DNA from: CALIZF01 sp046292445
GTDB taxonomy: Bacteria; Pseudomonadota; Alphaproteobacteria; Rhodobacterales; Rhodobacteraceae
DNA: 64,000 nt
Direction of reading: 5' to 3'
Assembly: GCA_046292445.1 (NCBI GenBank)
Contig: JBKBQT010000008.1
Coordinates: 1 to 64,000, forward strand
The position numbers and the translations under genes were made by a program. The notes under the pieces were generated by a model. It was given only the letters and a program-made list of their open reading frames with translations, was not told the origin of the DNA and did no database searches. The stretch's first letter is position 1. Each line of letters starts with the position of its first letter. Below are positions 14,062-21,611 of this stretch, in pieces.

Positions 14062-15231
14062 GTGACGCCGCTGCGCGATGTGGCCGCCATCGCCGGGGTG
14101 GGCGCCACCCCGGTCTGGAAGCGTGGCGGATCCGCGCCGCGGACCGAGACCGAACTTGTCTGCACCGCGATCCTCGCTGCGCTCGACGATTGCGGGCTGA
14201 CACCGCAGGACGTGGACGGTTTCGCCTATTTCGCCGGCGGCTATGACAGCGCCCTTCTCATGGAGGTGCTCGGCATCCCCGACCTGCGCTTTTCGGCCGC
14301 GCTGACCGGCACCGGAGGCGGGTCGGCGGGGGCGGTCGGCCTTGCGGCGACGGCCATCGCGACCGGGCAGGCCGAGGTCGTTGTCGTCGTCGGCGGGCAG
14401 GTGCAGGGCGCGCAGCGCTATGGCACGATCACCGCGGGCACGGCGCCCGATCCGCTGGCGTCCTTCGTGCAGGCGGCCGGGCTGGTCGGGCCGGGGCACC
14501 TCTTCGCGCTGATCGCCCGGCGGCACATGCACCTTTACGGCACCACGCGCGAGGCGTTCTGCGCGGTGGCGCTGTCCACCCGCGCCAATGCTGCGGCCAA
14601 CCCGGCAGCGCTGATCCGCAAGCCGCTGACGCGGGAGGATTACTTTGCCGCACCCATGATCGCCGACCCGCATTGCCTTTACGATTTCTGCCTCGAGACC
14701 GATGCGATGGTCGCCCTTGTCGTCACCTCGGCCGCCCGGGCGCGCGACCTGAGACAGCCGCCAGCGCTGATCCGGGCAGCGGTGCATGGCGGGCGGCGGG
14801 ACTGGGGGCGGTCGCTCTACTGGATGAACATGCCCGATGCCGTCTTCGCCGGGTCGGGCCACGACGGCATCGCACCGCGGCTGTGGTCGGCGGCGGGGCT
14901 GGGCCCGGGGGATGTGGACTGCGCGCAGATCTATGACCATTTCACCAGCCAGGTGATCCTTCAGCTCGAGGATTACGGCTTCTGCCCCAAGGGCGAGGGC
15001 GGGCGGTTCGTTCTCGATGGCGCGATCGGGCGGGGCGGCGCGCTGCCGGTCAATACCGATGGCGGACAGCTTTCGGCGGGCTATGCCTGGGGTCTCACGC
15101 ATGTGGCCGAAGCAGTGGCGCAGATCCGCGGCACGTCGGCCAATCCGGTGCCGGGGGCCGCGGTCGTCCTGGTCACCGGCGGGCCGAGCAGCCTGCCCCT
15201 GTCGGCCCTGATCCTGCGGCGCGACGGATGA
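14062..15231 (+). CDS. SCPx/thiolase-fold protein without catalytic Cys (Ltp2-like aldolase candidate)
   Basis: The start is GTG 14062, just after the aldolase stop; this gives 389 residues beginning VTPLRDVAAIAGVGATPVWK. The protein has the thiolase-like SCPx fold, with the C-terminal VNTDGGQLSAGYAWGLTHVA segment. At the place of the nucleophilic Cys it has TGTGGGSAGAVGLA (residues 83-95), so it cannot be a normal thiolase. Proteins of this branch that pair with a DUF35 protein include Ltp2, a retro-aldolase of steroid side-chain degradation. The next gene, overlapping by four bases, is exactly such a DUF35 protein. A CoA-thioester retro-aldolase is my inference. Confidence 0.75.
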   Translation: MTPLRDVAAIAGVGATPVWKRGGSAPRTETELVCTAILAALDDCGLTPQDVDGFAYFAGGYDSALLMEVLGIPDLRFSAALTGTGGGSAGAVGLAATAIATGQAEVVVVVGGQVQGAQRYGTITAGTAPDPLASFVQAAGLVGPGHLFALIARRHMHLYGTTREAFCAVALSTRANAAANPAALIRKPLTREDYFAAPMIADPHCLYDFCLETDAMVALVVTSAARARDLRQPPALIRAAVHGGRRDWGRSLYWMNMPDAVFAGSGHDGIAPRLWSAAGLGPGDVDCAQIYDHFTSQVILQLEDYGFCPKGEGGRFVLDGAIGRGGALPVNTDGGQLSAGYAWGLTHVAEAVAQIRGTSANPVPGAAVVLVTGGPSSLPLSALILRRDG

Positions 15232-15689
15232 ACGGCGTCGTCGATCCCGTCTGGGCCGACCGCATCGCCCTGCCGCCGCCCGAGGCGCTGTTCACCCTCG
15301 CAACCGACCGTTTCACCGCGCCCTACTGGGATGCGGCGGCGAAGGGCCGCCTGACCGTCCCGCGCTGTGCGGACTGCGGGACATGGCGCATGCCGCCCGG
15401 GCCGTTCTGCCCTGCCTGCCGATCGCAGGCGCTGGACTGGCCCGACCTCGACCCCCGGGGCGCGGTGCACAGCTTTACCGTCGTCACCCGCGCGCTCTTG
15501 CCGGGGATGGAGGCGTCGCTGCCCTATGTGCCCGCCACCGTCACGCTGCCACAGGCGGGGGGCGTGCGGCTGATCGCGCCGCTGGTCGATGTGCCGCTGC
15601 GCGCCATCGCCATCGGCCAGCGGGCGCGGGTGCGGTTTCACCGGCGCGGCGACGGCGTGGCGATCCCCTGCTTCGTCCCCGAGGCCTGA
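15228..15689 (+). CDS. DUF35 Zn-ribbon/OB-fold protein (partner of 14062-15231)
   Basis: The 153-residue protein has the rubredoxin-like zinc ribbon (C47, C50, C61, C64 in RCADCG and FCPACRS) followed by the OB-fold (GAVHSFTVVTRALLPG and GQRARVRF). DUF35 proteins bind acyl-CoA and form a complex with the adjacent thiolase-fold protein; in Ltp2-DUF35 the two make the active aldolase. The ATGA overlap with the upstream gene supports stoichiometric coexpression. It is full length and appears functional. It ends 16 bp from the convergent acyl-CoA dehydrogenase gene. Confidence 0.9.
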   Translation: MNGVVDPVWADRIALPPPEALFTLATDRFTAPYWDAAAKGRLTVPRCADCGTWRMPPGPFCPACRSQALDWPDLDPRGAVHSFTVVTRALLPGMEASLPYVPATVTLPQAGGVRLIAPLVDVPLRAIAIGQRARVRFHRRGDGVAIPCFVPEA

Positions 15690-15705
15690 CGCGGGATCGG
15701 GCCGC

Positions 15706-16884
15706 TCAGCCGCGCCCGAGGCCCAGCACTGCCCGCGCGATGATGAGCCTCTGCACCTCCGACGCGCCCTCGTAGAGCCGCATCGGCCGCACGTCGCGAT
15801 AAAGCCGCTCGATCACCGACCCCTGCGTGACGCCGGTGCCGCCATGGAGCTGCACCGCCGCATCGAGGATCCGCCCGGCCGCCTCGGACCCGGCGAGCTT
15901 GGCGATCGACGCCTCGCGCGTGCCGCGGCCGGGGCGGGTGTCCTTGGCCCAGGCGGCGCGGTAGACGGCGAGGGCTGCCAGCTCCAGGTCCACCGTCATG
16001 TCCGCGATGCGGAACTGCACGCCCTCCATCTCGGCCATGCGCCGGCCGAACAGCTTGCGCGTCTCGACCCGTGCCAGCGTTTCGCGCAGCGCCCGGCCCG
16101 CGGCACCGATGGCGGCCGCGCCGACCGAGGTGCGGAAGATGTCGAAAACGCCCATCGCCACCTTGAACCCCTGCCCCGGCGCGCCGATCAGCGCATCGGA
16201 CGGCACCCGGCAGTCCTCGAAGATCACGCTGGCGGCCGGATGCGGCGCGATGAGGTCGATGGCCGGGCCGAAGCGCAGGCCCGGGGTGCCGGCATCGACG
16301 ACGAAGGCCGACAGGCCCCGCGCCCCCGGCGCCTCGCCGGTGCGGGCGACGACGATGTAGTGATCGGCGAAGGGCGCGTTCGTGATCCAGGTCTTGGTGC
16401 CGTTGAGGACATAGCCGGCCCCGTCGCGCCGCGCCTCGGTCACGAGCGCGGCGACATCCGACCCCGCCTCGGGTTCCGACAGGGCAAACCCGGCCAGCGC
16501 CCGCCCCGCCCGCGCCGGCCCGAGATAGCGCGCGCGCTGTTCGGGCGTGCCGTGCATCCAGATCGCGCCCGTGCCGATGCCCTGCATGCCGAAGACCGAG
16601 TCGGCCAGAAGGTCGCGGTCGCCCAGCACCTCGCGGATGATGCAGAGGGCGCGCACGTCAAACGGCGCCACGCTGCCATCCGCCGCCACCTGCGGCACGA
16701 CATGATCGAGCAGCCCCCGCGCCGCGAGATCGCGCGCGATGCGGCGACATTCGGCGGCCATGTCGGTGACATGGTGGTTGCCCTCGGGCCAGTCCGCCAC
16801 CGCCTCGGCCAGCGCGCGGTGATGCGGTTCGAAGAACGGGAAATCCCACAGCGTCCAGCCGGCAGCAGCCTTTTGGTCCTTCAT
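15706..16884 (-). CDS. Acyl-CoA dehydrogenase
   Basis: The 392-residue flavoprotein matches the acyl-CoA dehydrogenase family: ALSEPEAGSDVAAL and TWITNAPFADHYIV of the FAD/substrate region, RKLFGRRMAEMEGVQFRIAD, and the C-terminal LHGGTGVTQGSVIERLYRDV ending EGASEVQRLIIARAVLG. It would oxidise an acyl-CoA to the 2-enoyl-CoA and pass electrons to ETF; the ETF-quinone oxidoreductase is at 48333. It is the last gene of the minus-strand operon, overlapping the preceding stop by four bases. The start at 16884 was chosen from this overlap. Confidence 0.9.
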   Translation of the reverse strand: MKDQKAAAGWTLWDFPFFEPHHRALAEAVADWPEGNHHVTDMAAECRRIARDLAARGLLDHVVPQVAADGSVAPFDVRALCIIREVLGDRDLLADSVFGMQGIGTGAIWMHGTPEQRARYLGPARAGRALAGFALSEPEAGSDVAALVTEARRDGAGYVLNGTKTWITNAPFADHYIVVARTGEAPGARGLSAFVVDAGTPGLRFGPAIDLIAPHPAASVIFEDCRVPSDALIGAPGQGFKVAMGVFDIFRTSVGAAAIGAAGRALRETLARVETRKLFGRRMAEMEGVQFRIADMTVDLELAALAVYRAAWAKDTRPGRGTREASIAKLAGSEAAGRILDAAVQLHGGTGVTQGSVIERLYRDVRPMRLYEGASEVQRLIIARAVLGLGRG

Positions 16885-17735
16885 CGCGTGCCCTCCGGTC
16901 TGGCGGGGTGATTGGTCAGCATCAGATGCGCTGCCTCGCGGGCGGCCATGCCGGGTCGCACGCCAGCCGCCAGAGCATGTGCATTGGCGGCACTGATCGT
17001 GCCGCCCCAGGTGGCGAGCCCGTCGCCCATCGCGGCGGTCCGCGCATCGACCGTCGCGCCGCACAGCCCCGCAGCCTCCACCATCGCCAGCGCCGCTATG
17101 CCGCTGTCCTCGCGCCCGCGCCCGCCGTCCGAACAGATGAAGCCGTGCGGCGATGCCTTGAGCAGATAGGGCAGGGCGCTGCGCCCGGTATGGCCGGCGG
17201 TCAGGATGACGTTGCGCCGGTCCTCGGGCAGGGCGAAGGCGATGGAATCGGTCGCCACGATCTTCCGGCCGTCGGGGGCGGTGTGGAGAACCGTCCGGTT
17301 TGTCACGCCCTCGGGCGGGAGGCGTTCGGGGTCGCGCTCGAGCATCAGCCGCGCTGCGTCGCGCACCGGCATGCCGGGCCGAACGCCGCAGCTTGCGGCG
17401 GGCTGGTTGGCAAGGCTCACGATGCCGTGCTCATGAAGGTCCACCCCGTCGCCGAGCCGCACCGTCATCACATCGGCCACGGCGGCGGGGATGCCGAGCG
17501 CCTCGAGATACCACAGCCCCGCGACCGAGGCCCCCGCAGGCCCTATCGCGCAATCCACCCCGATCGCCCCCCGCGGCGCCTGTGCGCCGATGAAGCGCGC
17601 GGGCAGCACCCCGCAATAGGAGGCGTTGACAGCCACGTCGCGCCCACGGTTCTGCGGCGCGACGTGATAGGCCGAATCCATCGCGCAGATGCGCCCGCGC
17701 GGGCCGTCGTGCAGGATCGTCTGGTTCGGGATCAT
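16881..17735 (-). CDS. Unknown protein built of two tandem homologous halves
   Basis: I do not recognise this 284-residue protein. Residues 4-131 and 146-273 are clearly related, with a period of about 141: NQTILHDGPRGR/NRTVLHTAPDGR near each start, GDGVDLHEHGIVSLAN/GDGLATWGGTISAAN, and GVRPGMPVRDAARLML/GVRPGMAAREAAHLML at each end. No signal peptide, membrane segment or known catalytic motif is visible, so a cytoplasmic role is likely. Its start overlaps the aldo/keto reductase stop and its stop overlaps the acyl-CoA dehydrogenase start, so it belongs to the catabolic operon. An enzyme or binding protein with two pseudo-equivalent sites is possible. Confidence 0.8.
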   Translation of the reverse strand: MIPNQTILHDGPRGRICAMDSAYHVAPQNRGRDVAVNASYCGVLPARFIGAQAPRGAIGVDCAIGPAGASVAGLWYLEALGIPAAVADVMTVRLGDGVDLHEHGIVSLANQPAASCGVRPGMPVRDAARLMLERDPERLPPEGVTNRTVLHTAPDGRKIVATDSIAFALPEDRRNVILTAGHTGRSALPYLLKASPHGFICSDGGRGREDSGIAALAMVEAAGLCGATVDARTAAMGDGLATWGGTISAANAHALAAGVRPGMAAREAAHLMLTNHPARPEGTR

Positions 17736-18742
17736 CCCGCCGCCCCCGGCTTCGCCGCGGGCACCCAGTGGCGCGACCCGGCGATGGCCGCGGGGTCGAG
17801 GATCGCGCCCAGTTCCGCGATCTCGCCGGGCGTCAGCGCGACGGCCGCGGCCCCCGCGTTCTCCTCCAGATACCGGATCCGCTTGGTGCCGGGGATCGGG
17901 ATCATCTCCGGCCGCTGACACAGGATCCAGGCCAGCGCGATCTGGCCCAGTGTCGCGCCGTGCCGGTCGGCCATCCCGCGGATCGCGTCGAGCAGGGCAA
18001 GGTTGCGGTCGATGTTGCCGTCCTGGAAGCGTGGCGAATGCAGGCGCAGGTCGCTCGCGTCCAGCGCCGCGGCCTGCCGGATCGCCCCGGTCAGGAACCC
18101 CCGCCCGAGCGGCGAATAGGGCACGAAGGTCACGCCCAGTTCGGCGCAGGCCGGCAGGACCGCCGCCTCGGCCCCTCGTTCCCAGAGCGAATATTCCGAT
18201 TGCAGCGCCGCCACCGGATGCACCGCATGGGCGCGTCGCAGGATGTCGGCGCCGACCTCCGACAGGCCGATGGCGCGGATCTTGCCCGCCGCGACCTGCC
18301 GCGCCATCGCGCCGACCACGTCCTCGATGGGCACCCGCGGATCGTGGCGGTGCAGGTAGTAGAGATCGATCCGGTCGGTCCCGAGCCGGCGCAGTGCGGC
18401 GTCGAGCGCGCGGGCGAGGTGCCGGGGCGAATTGTCGAGCTCGCGGTCATAGGTGCTGCCGGGCGGGCCGTCCGGGTCGCGCAGGATGCCCCATTTGCTG
18501 CACAGCACCGCATCCGCCCGCCGCCCCCGAAGGAACCGGCCCAGAAGTTCCTCGTTATGCCCGCGCCCGTAGACGTCCGAGGTGTCAAGCAAGGTGATCC
18601 CGAGCTCGAACGCCCGGGCGAGCACGCGCAGCGATTCCGCATCGTCGGCCGGCCCGTAGAATTCGGACATGCCCATGCAGCCGAGGCCGAGCGCCGAGGC
18701 CATGATCCCCGTCCGGCCGATTTCCACCTGCCGCATCGTCAT
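17732..18742 (-). CDS. Aldo/keto reductase
   Basis: The protein (336 residues from ATG 18742, 334 from the better spaced ATG at 18736) has the AKR barrel: GLGCMGMSEFYGP, the LLDTSDVYGRGHNEELLGRF region with catalytic Asp and Tyr, SKWG, the RLGTDRIDLYYLHR strand, GLSEV, and PIPGTKRIRYLEENAGAA for NADP binding. Such enzymes reduce aldehydes or ketones, or oxidise alcohols, with NADP(H). It is joined by four-base overlaps to the thiolase upstream and the duplicated protein downstream. In the pathway it may handle an aldehyde or ketone made by an aldolase. Confidence 0.9.
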   Translation of the reverse strand: MTMRQVEIGRTGIMASALGLGCMGMSEFYGPADDAESLRVLARAFELGITLLDTSDVYGRGHNEELLGRFLRGRRADAVLCSKWGILRDPDGPPGSTYDRELDNSPRHLARALDAALRRLGTDRIDLYYLHRHDPRVPIEDVVGAMARQVAAGKIRAIGLSEVGADILRRAHAVHPVAALQSEYSLWERGAEAAVLPACAELGVTFVPYSPLGRGFLTGAIRQAAALDASDLRLHSPRFQDGNIDRNLALLDAIRGMADRHGATLGQIALAWILCQRPEMIPIPGTKRIRYLEENAGAAAVALTPGEIAELGAILDPAAIAGSRHWVPAAKPGAAG

Positions 18743-19923
18743 ATCCTTTCCAGCACGGTCGCGGTGCCAAGGCCCCCGGCGCAGCAGATCGCCTGCGCCC
18801 CGAACTGCACATCGCGCCGCTCCATCGCATGCAGGAGGCTCGTCATGATCCGCGCCCCGCTCGCGCCGAGCGGATGGCCGAGCGCGATCGCCCCGCCACC
18901 CGTATTCATCCGCTCGGGGCCGACCCCGATCTCGCGCATCCACATCAGTGGAACGGGGGCAAAGGCCTCGTTCACCTCGTAAAGCGCCACATCGCCGGTG
19001 GACAGGCCCGCCCGGGCCAGCACCTGCCGCGTCGCCTCAACCGGGCCGGTGAGCATCAGCGCCGGGTCCGACCCCACTGTGACATGCGCCCGGATGCGCG
19101 CGCGCGGCCGCAGGCCGAGCGCCGCCGCCCGTTCCGCCGCCATCAGCAGAAGCGCCGCCGCCCCGTCCGAGATCTGCGAGGCATTGCCCGCCGTCACCCG
19201 CCCGCCCTCGCGAAAGCTGGGCTTGAGGCCCGCCAGCCGTTCGGCCGACGTGTCGCGCCGGATCGTCTCGTCCGCCGCGAACAGGGCGCCCGTGGGCGCC
19301 GTTCCGGGTTCTGCCCAGTCGTCCGGGCGGATCGGGGCGATCTCGTCGGCGAAGGCGCCGGCATCCTGCGCCGCTGCCGCGCGGGCGTGGCTTTCAAGCG
19401 CATAGGCGTCGAGGTCGTCCCGCGTGAAGCCCCAGCGGTCCGCGATCCGCTCGGCCGCCTCGCCCTGGCTCGTCAGATCGAACCGGCCGCGCAGGATGTG
19501 GCCGAAGGGTTCGCCATAGACCTCGCGGTTGCCGCCCATGCGCACCCGCGTCATGTTCTCGACCCCGCCCGCCACGACGATGTCGCGCGCGCCCGAGGCG
19601 ATCAGCGCGGCGGCAAGATGCACCGCCGCTTCGCCCGAGCCGCATTTGCGGTCGATGGTGACACCCGGCACCGCCTCGGGCCAGCCGGCCGACAGCAGGG
19701 CGGTGCGCGCGACGTTGCCGCATTGCTCGCCGACCTGCGTGACGCAGCCCATCACCACATCCTCGATCTGCGCCGCCGGCAGGCCCGTCCGGGCGAGGAG
19801 CGTGTTCAGAACATGCGCGCCGAGGTGATCGGCGCGCACATGGGCGAGCGTGCCGCGATAGCGCCCGACGGGTGTGCGTGCGGCCGCGACGATCACCACG
19901 TCGCGCGGGGCCAGCGCGGTCAT
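18739..19923 (-). CDS. Acetyl-CoA acetyltransferase (thiolase)
   Basis: This 394-residue thiolase has all catalytic elements: the nucleophilic Cys in DRKCGSGEAAVHLA, the His in ALGHPLGASGARIM and the second Cys in ICCAGGLGTATV. It would cleave a 3-ketoacyl-CoA with CoA to give acetyl-CoA and a shortened acyl-CoA, the last step of the beta-oxidation set encoded around it. It contrasts with the Cys-less thiolase-fold protein at 14062 and is expected to be the true thiolase. Its start overlaps the stop of the 3-hydroxyacyl-CoA dehydrogenase gene. Confidence 0.93.
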   Translation of the reverse strand: MTALAPRDVVIVAAARTPVGRYRGTLAHVRADHLGAHVLNTLLARTGLPAAQIEDVVMGCVTQVGEQCGNVARTALLSAGWPEAVPGVTIDRKCGSGEAAVHLAAALIASGARDIVVAGGVENMTRVRMGGNREVYGEPFGHILRGRFDLTSQGEAAERIADRWGFTRDDLDAYALESHARAAAAQDAGAFADEIAPIRPDDWAEPGTAPTGALFAADETIRRDTSAERLAGLKPSFREGGRVTAGNASQISDGAAALLLMAAERAAALGLRPRARIRAHVTVGSDPALMLTGPVEATRQVLARAGLSTGDVALYEVNEAFAPVPLMWMREIGVGPERMNTGGGAIALGHPLGASGARIMTSLLHAMERRDVQFGAQAICCAGGLGTATVLERI

Positions 19924-20822
19924 GGCACCATTCCCCCCGGCAGCAGACCCGATCCCGGCACCTTTTGCCCGGCGTCATAGGCATAGACGCCCCGGCCGGA
20001 CTTGCGCCCGGTCCTGCCCGCCGCAACCATTTTCTCGATCAGGGGCACCGGCCGGAACCGGTCGCCCAGCGTGCCGGCAAGGTAGTGCAGCACCTTCAGC
20101 CGCGTGTCCCATCCCGTCATGTCGCCCAGTTCGAGCGGCCCCATCGGATGGTTGAAGGCCATGCGCATCGCGGTGTCGATATCCTCGGCGCTCGCCACGC
20201 CTTCGGCGAGCATCCGCATCGCCTCGTTCCCCATCAGCGCCGACATGCGGGAGGTGGTGAAGCCGGGGGCCTCGTTGACGGTGATGAAGGTCTTGCCCAG
20301 CCGCGCGGCGTGGGCCTGTGCGGCGGCGACGGCCTCGGGCCGCGTCTCCATCCCGCGGACGATCTCGACCAGCTTCATCTTGTGGACGGGATTGAAGAAA
20401 TGCATCCCCACGACCCGGCCGGGGTCCGATGTCGCCGCCGCCATCTCGGTGATCGAGAGGGCCGACGTGTTGGTGGCAAGGATCGCATCCGCCGGCATCG
20501 CCGCATCCGCGCGGCGCAGGATGTCGAGCTTGACGTCGAGCCGCTCCGTCGCCGTCTCGACCACAAGGGCCGCGCCGGTGCAGGCGGCGGCAAGGTCGCT
20601 GCCGGTGGTGATCCGGGCGAGCGCGGCCGCGGCATCGGCCGCCGCCATCTTGCCGCGCGCCACGCCGCCCTCGACGATGCCCGCGATCGAGGCATGCGCC
20701 CGGTCGAGCGCCTCGGCCGAAACATCGACGAGCGCGACCGCACAGCCCGCAACGGCGAACCCGTGGGCGATCCCGGTGCCCATGAGCCCCGCCCCGACGA
20801 CGACAACCTTCGCTTCCTGCAT
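19920..20822 (-). CDS. 3-hydroxyacyl-CoA dehydrogenase
   Basis: The 300-residue enzyme has the N-terminal NAD-binding motif VVVGAGLMGTGIAHGFA, NTSALSITEMA, the family signature HFFNPVHKMKLVEIVRG, and a C-terminal domain with GFTTSRMSALMGNEAMRML and NHPMGPLELGDMTGWD. Its length fits the monofunctional 3-hydroxybutyryl-CoA dehydrogenase type. It would oxidise a 3-hydroxyacyl-CoA to the 3-ketoacyl-CoA for the following thiolase. It lies 9 bp after the enoyl-CoA hydratase gene and overlaps the thiolase start, in pathway order. Confidence 0.93.
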   Translation of the reverse strand: MQEAKVVVVGAGLMGTGIAHGFAVAGCAVALVDVSAEALDRAHASIAGIVEGGVARGKMAAADAAAALARITTGSDLAAACTGAALVVETATERLDVKLDILRRADAAMPADAILATNTSALSITEMAAATSDPGRVVGMHFFNPVHKMKLVEIVRGMETRPEAVAAAQAHAARLGKTFITVNEAPGFTTSRMSALMGNEAMRMLAEGVASAEDIDTAMRMAFNHPMGPLELGDMTGWDTRLKVLHYLAGTLGDRFRPVPLIEKMVAAGRTGRKSGRGVYAYDAGQKVPGSGLLPGGMVP

Positions 20823-20831
20823 TCCGCCCTC

Positions 20832-21611
20832 TCAGCGTCCGGTGAATTTGGGTGCGCGCTTCTCGGCAAAGGCGCGGGCGGCCTCGGCGCGATCCTCGGT
20901 GGACAGAAGGACAGCGAACAGCGCCCGTTCCAGCGCGAGGCCGGCCTCGAGCGACTGGCCGAGGCCGCCGAGGACCGCCGCCTTGGCGTGCCGCATCGCA
21001 AGCGGCGGGCGGGCGGCGAGGCGCGCGGCCAGCGCCTGCGCCGCGGCCCTGAGGTCGCCGCCCTCGGGCACAACTCGGGTCACAAGGCCGAGCCGCCGCG
21101 CCTCGTCCGCACCGATCCGCTCGCCCGTCAGGATCATGTCGAGCGCCGGCCCCGGCCCGATCAGCCGCGCGAGCCTCTGCGTGCCGCCGCCGCCGGGGAT
21201 GAGGCCGAGCGCGGTTTCGGGCAGTGCGAATTGCGCATCGTGGCTGCACAGGCGGATGTCGGCGGCGAGCGCAAGCTCCAGCCCGCCGCCGAGGCAGAAG
21301 CCGTGGATCGCCGCGATCACCGGTTTGGCCGCCGCGGCAGGCGCGGCGATCCAGCGCATCGCGGCGAGACGGGCGTGCGCCTCGGCCACCGTCTCGGGCG
21401 GGCGGGACTCACGGATGTCGGCGCCGACGCAAAAGCCGCGCGGGCCGTTCCCGGCGATCACGATCACGCGCACCGCGGGATCGGCCTCATGCGCATCGAC
21501 GGCGGCGGGAATTGCGGCGCGCAACGCATCGTTGACGGCATTCATCGCCTCGGGGCGGTTCAGGACTATCCAGCCGGCGCCATCCTCGACGCGGGTTTCT
21601 ATCACGCGCAT
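20832..21611 (-). CDS. Enoyl-CoA hydratase/isomerase
   Basis: From ATG 21611 this is a 259-residue crotonase: GPRGFCVGADIRE with the oxyanion-hole region, AAIHGFCLGGGLELALAADI, FALPETALGLIPGGGGTQRL with a conserved Glu, and a C-terminal EDRAEAARAFAEKRAPKFTG. It would hydrate a 2-enoyl-CoA. The frame stays open far upstream over the ligase gene, but the family begins at MRVIETRVEDG. It overlaps the acyl-CoA ligase end by ten bases, showing tight coupling within the operon. Confidence 0.93.
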   Translation of the reverse strand: MRVIETRVEDGAGWIVLNRPEAMNAVNDALRAAIPAAVDAHEADPAVRVIVIAGNGPRGFCVGADIRESRPPETVAEAHARLAAMRWIAAPAAAAKPVIAAIHGFCLGGGLELALAADIRLCSHDAQFALPETALGLIPGGGGTQRLARLIGPGPALDMILTGERIGADEARRLGLVTRVVPEGGDLRAAAQALAARLAARPPLAMRHAKAAVLGGLGQSLEAGLALERALFAVLLSTEDRAEAARAFAEKRAPKFTGR

